Positions 1 through 5,282 of a DNA stretch of 5,476 nucleotides are shown here, piece after piece. The position numbers and the translations under genes were made by a program. The stretch lies in contig CAIWTL010000101.1 in assembly GCA_903915555.1 (NCBI GenBank), positions 1 to 5,476 on the forward strand. The letters are read 5' to 3'. Under the pieces are notes generated by a model. The model did not search any database and was not told where the DNA came from. It was given only the letters and a program-made list of their open reading frames with translations. How positions within the stretch are numbered: the first letter of the stretch is position 1; every line of letters starts with the position of its first letter. Source of the stretch: an uncultured Micrococcales bacterium (GTDB lineage Bacteria; Actinomycetota; Actinomycetes; S36-B12; GCA-2699445).

Positions 1-80
1 ACATCATGCGCAGTAGGACAGTGTTGGTGAAGCCGGACCGGACCGTGAGGGTCCCGCTGCGATGCCCGGGCCACGGGTGA
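1..80 (+). CDS. 3' end of a secreted-protein gene paralogous to the next gene (partial)
   Basis: Only the last 25 complete codons (from base 3) and the TGA at 78-80 are in the window; the rest lies upstream. The reading frame is supported by comparison with the C-terminus of the gene at 331-1854. Aligned without gaps, 17 of 25 residues are identical, including the blocks RSRTV, DRT, RV, LRCP and the terminal HG. Eight of those 17 identical residues use different codons (for example AGT against AGC, ACA against ACC, CGA against CGC). This fits an old duplication kept under protein-level selection. The tail includes the Cys matching Cys503 of the downstream paralogue. I infer that the missing part encodes a similar exported protein, but this cannot be seen here. 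The function is unknown. Confidence 0.8.
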   Translation, partial: IMRSRTVLVKPDRTVRVPLRCPGHG

Positions 81-159
81 CCGGGCCGCAGGAACCGAAC
101 CGGTTCGCTGGGGCAGTTACGTTCGCCCGCCAGGTCCCCACCGAGACAGGCCCGGTCAC
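77..159. repeat. 11-bp inverted repeat over the stop codon, with a central 12-bp palindrome
   Basis: Bases 77-87 (GTGACCGGGCC) are perfectly complementary to 149-159 (GGCCCGGTCAC), with 61 bases between them. The left arm covers the TGA of the upstream gene. Inside the interval lies a separate perfect palindrome, CGAACCGGTTCG, at 96-107. Together they could fold as a branched structure ending the upstream transcript, but no T-tract follows. The palindrome could equally be a protein-binding site. The structure is directly visible; its role is a guess. Confidence 0.4.
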
Positions 160-209
160 TGGGGTAGGCCACAGTAGGGCGCACCGGGCAATGGGACCAG
201 GCAGACATT

Positions 210-226
210 CTTGAGGGACTCTTGAG
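210..226 (+). promoter_or_regulatory. CTTGAG direct repeat phased at 11 bp upstream of the repeat-protein gene
   Basis: CTTGAG occurs at 210-215 and again at 221-226, exactly 11 bases apart, in the non-coding stretch 81-330. Direct repeats one helical turn apart can be sites for a regulator binding one DNA face. TTGAG-type sequences can also serve as -35 elements. I could not pair either copy with a convincing -10 at normal spacing, so the promoter of the 331 gene is not located. Confidence 0.2.
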
Positions 227-310
227 TAGGTTGGCGGGACTGGTCGCGGGATGATTTTGTGTACCCATGATCCGCACACCACCCCACAGGGACTGTGACG
301 GAGCAGCCCC

Positions 311-334
311 ATGGTCGTCGAGGAGCACCCATGA
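311..334 (+). CDS. possible 7-codon leader ORF coupled to the secreted repeat protein
   Basis: The ORF begins at ATG 311, encodes MVVEEHP and stops at TGA 332-334. Its stop overlaps the proposed ATG (331-333) of the next gene in an ATGA arrangement. GGAG at 300-303, seven bases upstream, could serve as its ribosome binding site. Its two GAG codons contain the AGGAG that serves the downstream start. Such an overlap would allow translational coupling. A chance ORF this short is quite possible, and nothing in the peptide suggests attenuation (no run of one amino acid). Confidence 0.25.
   Translation: MVVEEHP
321..325 (+). promoter_or_regulatory. Shine-Dalgarno that decides the start at 331
   Basis: AGGAG lies five bases before ATG 331. 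The longer alternative, GTG at 295, has only AGGGA at 288-292 with a two-base spacer, which is too close. ATG 331 also puts the basic n-region and hydrophobic core of the signal peptide at a usual distance from the N-terminus. This site therefore supports 331. Confidence 0.7.
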
Positions 335-1854
335 CCCTTATCAGTGACCGGCACGTCGACCAGGGCTTTCGGTCGCATGCGCAGCGGTGGAGGCACCCCG
401 TGCTCATCGGACTGCTCGGGGCCCTCCTCCTGGTCACCTCGGGGGTGACAGCGACGCAGGCAGCCACCGCAGCGACAGCTTCCGCCACGTCGACGGACTC
501 GCTGTGGGTGGGCTCCGGGAACAACGTGGGGGTCTGCCAGTCGCCGACGTCGACAGCCGCGCTGGCCGACTGCTTCACCGCACCTGCCGGTGTGTGGCCG
601 CAGAACACCATTCAGGCCACCGCCACCGACGGCGTCAACGTATACTTCGCCACCGATTTCGGGGGTCTGAGTTGTCCCGTGTCGGGAGCCGGCACCAACT
701 GCACACAGATCGCGGCAGGACCCTGGGGCGGCGGCGTCGACGGCACGTCCGTGAACGCCCTGGCTGCATCTGACGGTCAGTTGTGGATCGGGCAGGAAGA
801 CGGTCAGATCTACCGATGCCCCGCCGACCTGCCCTATTCGAGCGGTAGTTCGGCGCCGTCGCAGTGCGTGCTCCTCGACGACGCGGGCAACCGCGCTGTC
901 AGCTCGCTGATCCTGGCCAACGGCACCCTCTACGCCGGCCTCCCGGGTGCGGGAGTCGAAGCCAAGAAACAGGGGCTGCTGTGGACCTGCGACCCGCAGA
1001 CCGCGAACTCGTGCAGCACCCTCGACAGCCCCGGGAATAACTTCATCACGACGTTGGCGGCAGGCGGCGGCTACCTGTGGGCCGGGCTGAACAACGGCAT
1101 CCTGTGGCGATGTGATCCGACGGCGACCAACTCATGTGACAACTGGGACCAGGCCGGCTGGACGATCAACTCGGTCTCGTATGACGGGCAGGGCACCATA
1201 TACGCGGCGATCGACGCGTATAAGAAGAGGCAGAACGGTGTGATCTGGTCGTGTCCCACCGCTACCGAGAACGCCTGCGACAACGTGGTCTCGAACCTCG
1301 TGGTCCCGGGAGCAGTCGCGGCCGGTCCGGACAACGTCTTTTGGAGCGAGACCCAGCCCTCGTCGGCGGCTCCCGTGGTGTCATCGGGGCGGAAGGCCGG
1401 ATCGAACGCCGCGGACAACAGCCCTGCGCTCTCCTACGGCACCAGTCCCTTCACAGCAGCGGCCTCGAACACCTGGGCCAACGCCGATGCCTTGCTCTAC
1501 CTACCCGCCGGGGGGCCAACCGGGACGGGAGCAACGTCGGTGCGGATTCGGTCCACGCCGAGGGCGGTGAAGAGGCTCCGCGACATCTGTGCCGACCGGG
1601 GGAACAAGCCGAAGGTACACCTGCGGATCAAGGGTCCCCACGGCACCGTGGTGACCCGGCGCAGCGGTCTGTGTCGCCTGCGGAACACCAAAGTCATCTA
1701 CGTACCGGCCTTCGACCTGCTGGATCCCGGCAAGGCGCTGGTCAAGGCACGCTTCACCGGAATCACGAAACGCCCCCTCAAGCGGAGCAGGACCGTGAAG
1801 GTCGAGCAGGACCGCACCGGGCGCGTCACCCTGCGCTGCCCGGACCACGGCTGA
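331..1854 (+). CDS. secreted Cys-pair repeat protein, probable beta-propeller with basic C-terminal domain
   Basis: Encodes 507 residues from ATG 331; an in-frame GTG at 295 would add 12 but has a poor ribosome site. Residues 1-44 form a Sec-type signal peptide: basic residues up to Arg21, a hydrophobic core at about 23-39, and an Ala-rich cleavage region near TQA44. Residues 57 to about 320 hold six repeats of 41-57 residues. Each has a strand pattern of (L/I/V)(W/Y), then (I/L)(W/Y)xC, followed by a second Cys after 7-15 residues. The pairs are 69/81, 115/124, 163/179, 220/228, 261/269 and 308/316. This looks like a beta-propeller with one disulfide per blade; a seventh, Cys-free blade may lie at about 317-360. 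An Ala/Ser/Gly/Pro-rich linker leads to a Lys/Arg-rich domain at about 403-507 with Cys420, 448 and 503. Its tail matches the end of the upstream gene. I do not recognise the family and see no catalytic motif. Extracellular binding or cell-envelope interaction is an inference. Confidence 0.85.
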   Translation: MTLISDRHVDQGFRSHAQRWRHPVLIGLLGALLLVTSGVTATQAATAATASATSTDSLWVGSGNNVGVCQSPTSTAALADCFTAPAGVWPQNTIQATATDGVNVYFATDFGGLSCPVSGAGTNCTQIAAGPWGGGVDGTSVNALAASDGQLWIGQEDGQIYRCPADLPYSSGSSAPSQCVLLDDAGNRAVSSLILANGTLYAGLPGAGVEAKKQGLLWTCDPQTANSCSTLDSPGNNFITTLAAGGGYLWAGLNNGILWRCDPTATNSCDNWDQAGWTINSVSYDGQGTIYAAIDAYKKRQNGVIWSCPTATENACDNVVSNLVVPGAVAAGPDNVFWSETQPSSAAPVVSSGRKAGSNAADNSPALSYGTSPFTAAASNTWANADALLYLPAGGPTGTGATSVRIRSTPRAVKRLRDICADRGNKPKVHLRIKGPHGTVVTRRSGLCRLRNTKVIYVPAFDLLDPGKALVKARFTGITKRPLKRSRTVKVEQDRTGRVTLRCPDHG

Positions 1855-1867
1855 CCAGCGGTAGGGA

Positions 1868-1879
1868 GGGTGCGCACCC
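1868..1879. repeat. 12-bp perfect palindrome after the repeat-protein gene
   Basis: GGGTGCGCACCC starts 14 bases after the TGA of the secreted repeat protein. It could form only a very short hairpin and has no T-tract, so it is a poor intrinsic terminator. A position just downstream of the stop resembles that of the palindrome at 96-107 behind the paralogue. The sequence is different, so common function is unproven. Confidence 0.3.
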
Positions 1880-1909
1880 CGTGAGAGAGCCCCCTAGGCG
1901 ACACCAGGC

Positions 1910-1915
1910 TAGAGT
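1910..1915 (+). promoter_or_regulatory. putative -10 element for the amidohydrolase lipoprotein
   Basis: TAGAGT fits the actinobacterial TANNNT -10 consensus. It would place a transcript start near 1922, giving a leader of roughly 27-36 bases before the ATG at 1949 or 1958. No good -35 is visible 16-18 bases upstream, which is common for housekeeping promoters in these bacteria. The same hexamer appears before gpgS on the other strand (4477 to 4472). Confidence 0.4.
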
Positions 1916-1948
1916 TTTCGTGACTGTTCGTACACGCTGCGTCACAGG

Positions 1949-3415
1949 ATGATCCACATGATTTCTCGATGGCTGCGAGCAGACCGGCAACAGCCGGCCT
2001 CTGACTGTGCGGTTGCGGCGGGCGGCGACCGCCCGCGATACCGATCGGTCCCCCTTCGGCAGGCGGCCGTCGGCCTGCTCGCCGTCGGTCTGACCGCCGC
2101 TTGCACCACGAGCCCTGCGTCAGATCCGCCGAGCCCGGCGTCTACCCCGGCCGCGGCCCCAGAAGCCACGGTCTTCGAGGATGTCCGGATCTTCGATGGC
2201 ACCTCGTCGGGCCTCAGCGCCCCCAGCAACGTGCTCGTGGTCGGCAACCGGATCAAGAAGATCTCCCGGCAACCCATTGACCCCCCTCCCGGAGCCGTGC
2301 GCATCGCCGGTGGGGGGCGAACCCTCATGCCCGGGTTGATCGATGCGCATGCCCACCTCTACCTGAACACCGACCCCAAGGTCCTGCTCGATCCCAGCAC
2401 TCCGCCGGAGATCTTGGAGGCGACCGCTCTCAGCAACGGGGAGGACGCCCTCATGGCCGGGTTCACCACCGTGCGCGACATGGCGGGACCGGTGTTCGAC
2501 ACGAAGGAGGCCTTCGACGCGGGGGAGGCGGTCGGACCGCGCATCTATCCCAGCGGTGCCATCGTCTCGCAGACCTCCGGTCACGGTGACTTCGGAGAAC
2601 CCGGGGACCTGCCACAGAGTCTGGGCGGTCCCCAGAGCGTCGCCCAGGAACGCCGACTGTCGTTGATCGCAGACGGCCGGGATCAGGTCCTGGCCGCAAC
2701 CCGCTACAACCTGCGCAACAACGCGTCCCAGATCAAGATCGCCGCGGGTGGCGGGGTCGCCTCCACGTTCGACCCCGTGACGGTGACGGAGTACACCTTC
2801 GACGAGATGAGGGCGGCTGTTCAGGCGGCCGCCGACTACGGCACCTACGTGGCCGCTCACGCCTACACCTCGAAGGCGGTGCGTCGCTGCATCAAGGCGG
2901 GGGTCAAGAGCATCGAGCACGGTCAACTGATGGACGAGAAGACCCTCGAACTCGTCCGCGACAACGACGTATGGCTGTCCACCCAGGTCTTCGAGGAACT
3001 CCCCGAATCGTTCAGCCCACTGCAGCGCGAGAAGAACCACGAAGTGGTGGTCAACCAGTCCAAGGTGTGGCGCGACGCGGTGAAGAACGGCATCAAGGTG
3101 GCCTGGGGAACCGACTTCATGTTCGGCGCCCCCCTCTACGGGCCGGATCAGAATCGGGCTCTCGTGAAGATGGCCGAGTGGATGACACCGGCAGCAGCCC
3201 TGAAGGTCGCCACTCACGACAACGCCCAACTCCTGGCCCTGTCCGGTAGCCGCAATCCGTATCCCGGGAGACTGGGTGTGGTGGCACCCGGCGCCTACGC
3301 CGATCTCCTACTGGTGGACGGCGATCCGACGAAGGACCTCGATGTCATCGTCGATCCTGCCCAGAACTTCCGCGTCATCATGAAGAACGGGATCATCTAC
3401 AAGGACACGCTGTAG
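1949..3415 (+). CDS. lipoprotein metal-dependent amidohydrolase (imidazolonepropionase/prolidase-like)
   Basis: Encodes 488 residues from ATG 1949. ATG 1958 (485 residues) may be the true start, as AGGA at 1946-1949 lies eight bases before it. A long polar n-region precedes a hydrophobic core (about 38-50) and lipobox LTAAC with Cys52, so I predict a lipid-anchored protein outside the membrane. The mature part has the family's layout: an N-terminal beta-strand domain (FEDVRIFDG), then a TIM-barrel metal site. This comprises HxH at His134/His136, Lys263 (the likely carboxylated bridge, in IKIAAGGG), His304, His324 and Asp389 (GTD). The C-terminal strand domain ends with the typical PGAYADLLLVDGDP and a closing K-N-G. 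All metal ligands are present, so an active hydrolase with one or two divalent metals is expected. Its closest general type is the COG1228 group, which includes dipeptidases acting on Arg/Lys-Pro or carnosine-like substrates. The substrate cannot be read from sequence. It appears to be monocistronic. Confidence 0.9.
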   Translation: MIHMISRWLRADRQQPASDCAVAAGGDRPRYRSVPLRQAAVGLLAVGLTAACTTSPASDPPSPASTPAAAPEATVFEDVRIFDGTSSGLSAPSNVLVVGNRIKKISRQPIDPPPGAVRIAGGGRTLMPGLIDAHAHLYLNTDPKVLLDPSTPPEILEATALSNGEDALMAGFTTVRDMAGPVFDTKEAFDAGEAVGPRIYPSGAIVSQTSGHGDFGEPGDLPQSLGGPQSVAQERRLSLIADGRDQVLAATRYNLRNNASQIKIAAGGGVASTFDPVTVTEYTFDEMRAAVQAAADYGTYVAAHAYTSKAVRRCIKAGVKSIEHGQLMDEKTLELVRDNDVWLSTQVFEELPESFSPLQREKNHEVVVNQSKVWRDAVKNGIKVAWGTDFMFGAPLYGPDQNRALVKMAEWMTPAAALKVATHDNAQLLALSGSRNPYPGRLGVVAPGAYADLLLVDGDPTKDLDVIVDPAQNFRVIMKNGIIYKDTL

Positions 3416-3434
3416 GACACCAGCACACCCCCGA

Positions 3435-3455
3435 CCGCACGTCAGCCCCGTGCGG
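3435..3455. terminator. hairpin between convergent genes, possible bidirectional terminator
   Basis: CCGCACG (3435-3441) pairs perfectly with CGTGCGG (3449-3455) around a 7-base loop. The stem begins 20 bases after the amidohydrolase stop and lies 56 bases beyond the gpgS stop on the other strand. There is no T-tract on either side, as is usual for GC-rich actinobacterial terminators. The location between tail-to-tail genes supports a terminator role. Confidence 0.5.
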
Positions 3456-3505
3456 GGCAGATGTGTCCGCGTAGGGGGCAGATCTGGGGTTGTAGGGCAG
3501 ATGTG
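3455..3505. repeat. three degenerate copies of an 11-mer in the convergent gap
   Basis: GGGCAGATGTG occurs at 3455-3465 and 3495-3505, and GGGCAGATCTG at 3476-3486. The starts are 21 and 19 bases apart. Copies 2 and 3 are both preceded by GTAGG. The array begins on the right arm of the preceding hairpin and ends five bases before the gpgS stop codon. The mid copy contains the 8-bp palindrome CAGATCTG. Copy 3 can form a small hairpin (AGATG/CATCT, loop TGGG) running into the stop of gpgS. The repetition is directly visible; no function is known to me. Confidence 0.6.
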
Positions 3506-3510
3506 GGCAT

Positions 3511-4416
3511 CTATCGCACGCTGATATGAGGGGGCCGCTCGCCGACCGAGATCTCGCGCACACTCCAGCCACGATCCGGCAAGGGCACGCGCAGACTCAC
3601 GGAGCCGGTCGGTCCGCCGTCGGACCCGTGGGAGCGGCGGCGGTCAGCGATCGCCATGAGTTCCAGGGCCATGGCGCTCAGATCATGCAGGCTCTGATGC
3701 CGGTGTGCGCGGCGACCGAGATCGACCTGAACGATGGCCCCGGCTCCGAAGCGGTCGTGGACGTCCAGGAGTGTGGCGAGCTCCACGCCGTATCCCATCG
3801 GCACGGACAATAGCTCGAACGCCGAACGGCGCATCGCCCACTCCCCCGCCAACGGCTGGATCACTTCCGCGAGCGCGGGTCGGTGCAGGGCCAGCCACGG
3901 ACGAGCGACCAACTCCGTGACCCGGCCACCTTCGAGTGAATGTGATGACCCGATGTTGAGCACCCGGTCGTAGAAACCACGGACCAGCATCACCTCGGGA
4001 TCGGCGAGCATCGGACCGATGAGACCGGTGACGAAGTGGGGACCCCACTCGGTGAGATCGGCATCGATGAACACGAGGACGTCGGCATCGGTCACGAACA
4101 GGGACTTCCACAGCGCCTCTCCCTTGCCGGCGTGCACCCCGAGGTCCGGGCGCACATCGGCCACCGGGAACACGCGCGCCCCGGCGGCTGCCGCCGCAGC
4201 AGCGGTGTCGTCGGTGGAGAGGGAATCCATCACGATCACCTCGTCGGCGAGGTCACCCAGATCGGTGCGGATGATCTGCACCACGTCAGCCACCGTCGCC
4301 TGCTCATTACGCGCGGGAATGACCACGGCGATCCGATGGCCGCCCTTCAACTCCAGGACACGACTCAGTGGCCAGTCACCGGAGCGAGATGAGTGGACAG
4401 GTGACTCCTCACGCAT
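3511..4416 (-). CDS. gpgS: glucosyl-3-phosphoglycerate synthase (GT-A, family GT81)
   Basis: Encodes 301 residues; mycobacterial GpgS is about 324. The enzyme transfers glucose from an NDP-glucose donor to D-3-phosphoglycerate, giving glucosyl-3-phosphoglycerate. This is the first step to glucosylglycerate and, in mycobacteria, to methylglucose lipopolysaccharide. It is a cytoplasmic enzyme. Motifs in order, compared with the M. tuberculosis protein as I recall it, are VVIPARNE (31-38), DSLSTDDT (64-71), GKGEALW (97-103, acceptor/donor region) and DAD at 118-120 (the metal-binding DXD). Then come EGGRVTELVARP (162-173), QPLAGEWA (187-194), GYGVE with Glu212 (catalytic-site position) and RAHRH with His238 (metal ligand position). 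Seven alanines (72-78) lie after STDDT. The Shine-Dalgarno AGGGGGA (complement of 4422-4428) is five bases before the ATG, which supports this start. The gene is divergent from the DCC gene and convergent with the amidohydrolase. The folP-type neighbour known from mycobacteria is not seen on either side. A related GT81 glycosyltransferase with a different donor is the main alternative. Confidence 0.92.
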   Translation of the reverse strand: MREESPVHSSRSGDWPLSRVLELKGGHRIAVVIPARNEQATVADVVQIIRTDLGDLADEVIVMDSLSTDDTAAAAAAAGARVFPVADVRPDLGVHAGKGEALWKSLFVTDADVLVFIDADLTEWGPHFVTGLIGPMLADPEVMLVRGFYDRVLNIGSSHSLEGGRVTELVARPWLALHRPALAEVIQPLAGEWAMRRSAFELLSVPMGYGVELATLLDVHDRFGAGAIVQVDLGRRAHRHQSLHDLSAMALELMAIADRRRSHGSDGGPTGSVSLRVPLPDRGWSVREISVGERPPHISVR

Positions 4417-4471
4417 GCCGATCCCCCTGACGCAGCGGCTTTCTCGACGGACAGGCTCGGATCACGTGTGC

Positions 4472-4477
4472 ACTCTA
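4472..4477 (-). promoter_or_regulatory. putative -10 element for gpgS
   Basis: On the minus strand these bases read TAGAGT, matching TANNNT. A transcript would start near 4465, giving a leader of about 50 bases that contains the strong Shine-Dalgarno sequence. No clear -35 is visible. The hexamer is identical to the proposed -10 of the amidohydrolase gene. Confidence 0.4.
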
Positions 4478-4511
4478 GGCCCTCGCCCTGACCGCAGCGA
4501 GGCCGGCGACC

Positions 4512-4523
4512 AGGCGCGCGCCT
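4512..4523. repeat. 12-bp GC palindrome in the divergent promoter region
   Basis: AGGCGCGCGCCT is a perfect palindrome midway between the divergent gpgS and DCC genes. It lies roughly 35 bases upstream of the gpgS -10 and 77 bases upstream of the DCC -10. It could be an operator, but low-complexity GC palindromes arise easily in DNA of this composition. Confidence 0.25.
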
Positions 4524-4599
4524 CCTGCCGCGCCCGAGGCACGCCGACGTGGGTCGCCACCATGCGCCCCGGAATCGCGCCGACGCTGTCCATCAGTCG

Positions 4600-4605
4600 T
4601 AGCAT
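4600..4605 (+). promoter_or_regulatory. putative -10 element giving a leaderless DCC mRNA
   Basis: TAGCAT fits TANNNT and ends six bases before ATG 4612, so transcription would begin at or next to the A of the start codon. No Shine-Dalgarno precedes this ATG (the bases just before it read CATCAAGAC). Both facts agree with a leaderless transcript, which is frequent in Actinomycetota. No clear -35 is visible. Confidence 0.5.
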
Positions 4606-4611
4606 CAAGAC

Positions 4612-4992
4612 ATGCGACCGCTGCTGATCTTCGACGGGGACTGCGGTTTCTGCACCGCTTCGGTCGACGTCATCAGGCGGTGGATCCGGCCCGACTGCGC
4701 CATCGAACCCTGGCAGAACATCGCGATCGAGAGGTTCGGCCTCACTCCCGACGACTGCAGCACCGCAGTGCAGTACGTGGATTCCGAACGTCGGGTCCAC
4801 GACGGAAGCAGAGCCGTCATGCGGATGCTGCGCAACGCCCCTGCACCGTGGCCCGTCATCGGCGCGGTCGGTGACGCCCCCGGGATCGCCTGGGTGGCCG
4901 ACCGGGTGTACCGGTGGATCGCGGCCCATCGCCACCGGCTGCCGGGGTCCACGCCCGCGTGCGCTGCCGTCGCAGCGCCCGAAGCGGCGTGA
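4612..4992 (+). CDS. DCC-family thiol-disulfide oxidoreductase (DUF393/YuxK-like)
   Basis: Encodes 126 residues, a usual size for the family. The N-terminus carries the signature that names the family: a strand (LLIFDG) followed by Asp10-Cys11-Gly-Phe-Cys14. This is a CxxC motif in a thioredoxin-like setting. Also typical are the central Val-Gln-Tyr-Val strand, the GSRAV motif (near residue 66) before a helix, and the C-terminal VYRWIAAHRHRL helix. A late Cys lies at about residue 118. No signal peptide is visible, so it is probably cytoplasmic or membrane-associated. The family is predicted to be redox-active, but physiological partners are not established. The start is chosen because the family motif begins right after it and a -10 element lies at leaderless distance. 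The gene is divergent from gpgS and not followed closely by another gene, so it is probably transcribed alone. Confidence 0.9.
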   Translation: MRPLLIFDGDCGFCTASVDVIRRWIRPDCAIEPWQNIAIERFGLTPDDCSTAVQYVDSERRVHDGSRAVMRMLRNAPAPWPVIGAVGDAPGIAWVADRVYRWIAAHRHRLPGSTPACAAVAAPEAA

Positions 4993-5169
4993 TCTCAGCG
5001 GGCGGTCACGCGGCCGGGCTCTGAGCGCGGGGCCCACCTGTCGACAACCGACACGCCCGACATCCCGTCACTTCGCCTCATCGCGCAGCCGTGGAGGTGC
5101 TGCCCGGACCGACCCGTGAGACGACGGCCGCGGATCCCTCATCAATGGTGACCTGATGGTGAAGGGCGC

Positions 5170-5195
5170 GGCGGCCGGATCGTTCCGGCGCCGCC
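5170..5195. repeat. strong bulged hairpin upstream of the last gene
   Basis: Bases 5170-5179 pair with 5184-5195 to give ten base pairs around a four-base loop (TCGT), with a two-base bulge at 5189-5190. No T-tract follows. It lies 98 bases before the start of the last gene and 178 bases after the DCC stop. It may be a terminator or part of a 5' leader. Confidence 0.4.
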
Positions 5196-5209
5196 AGCAG
5201 GGTTGTCCC

Positions 5210-5221
5210 CCACGGCCGTGG
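5210..5221. repeat. 12-bp perfect palindrome
   Basis: CCACGGCCGTGG is a perfect palindrome 71 bases before ATG 5293. The position suits an operator, but no known regulator site is recognised. Confidence 0.25.
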
Positions 5222-5235
5222 CAATCACCTCTGGG

Positions 5236-5277
5236 ACGACAGCAAAGCATCGACAGAGCACCCGTCGATCCTGTCGT
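5236..5277 (+). promoter_or_regulatory. nested inverted repeats before the last gene
   Basis: An outer arm pair, ACGACAG (5236-5242) with CTGTCGT (5271-5277), encloses an inner pair, ATCGAC (5249-5254) with GTCGAT (5264-5269). CGACAG also recurs at 5251-5256, so it competes for the same right arm. The structure ends five bases before the Shine-Dalgarno of the next gene. It could act as an RNA leader structure or as a binding site for a dimeric repressor. Confidence 0.4.
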
Positions 5278-5282
5278 TGGTG

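Noticed and set aside
295..330. GTG 295 as the start of the secreted repeat protein
   Set aside because: The nearest AGGGA is only two bases away, whereas ATG 331 has AGGAG at five bases and gives a more usual signal peptide.
1924..1940. GTTCG-containing bases before the amidohydrolase as an SOS (LexA) box
   Set aside because: Only a half-site-like match is present; the inverted GAAC half at proper spacing is missing.
2120..3229. Long minus-strand open frame of 369 residues opposite the amidohydrolase
   Set aside because: It is the antisense shadow of a GC-rich gene with strong third-position bias. The product is His/Gly/Val-rich without recognisable motifs, while the plus strand has a complete amidohydrolase.
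4571..4600. GGAAT ... CGT as an extracytoplasmic-function sigma promoter before the DCC gene
   Set aside because: The spacer is 22 bases, well beyond the usual 16-17 or so. TAGCAT at leaderless distance explains the start better.
4462..5037. Minus-strand open frame of 191 residues opposite the DCC gene
   Set aside because: It is an Asp/Arg/Gly/Pro-rich shadow, while the opposite strand carries the intact DCC signature.
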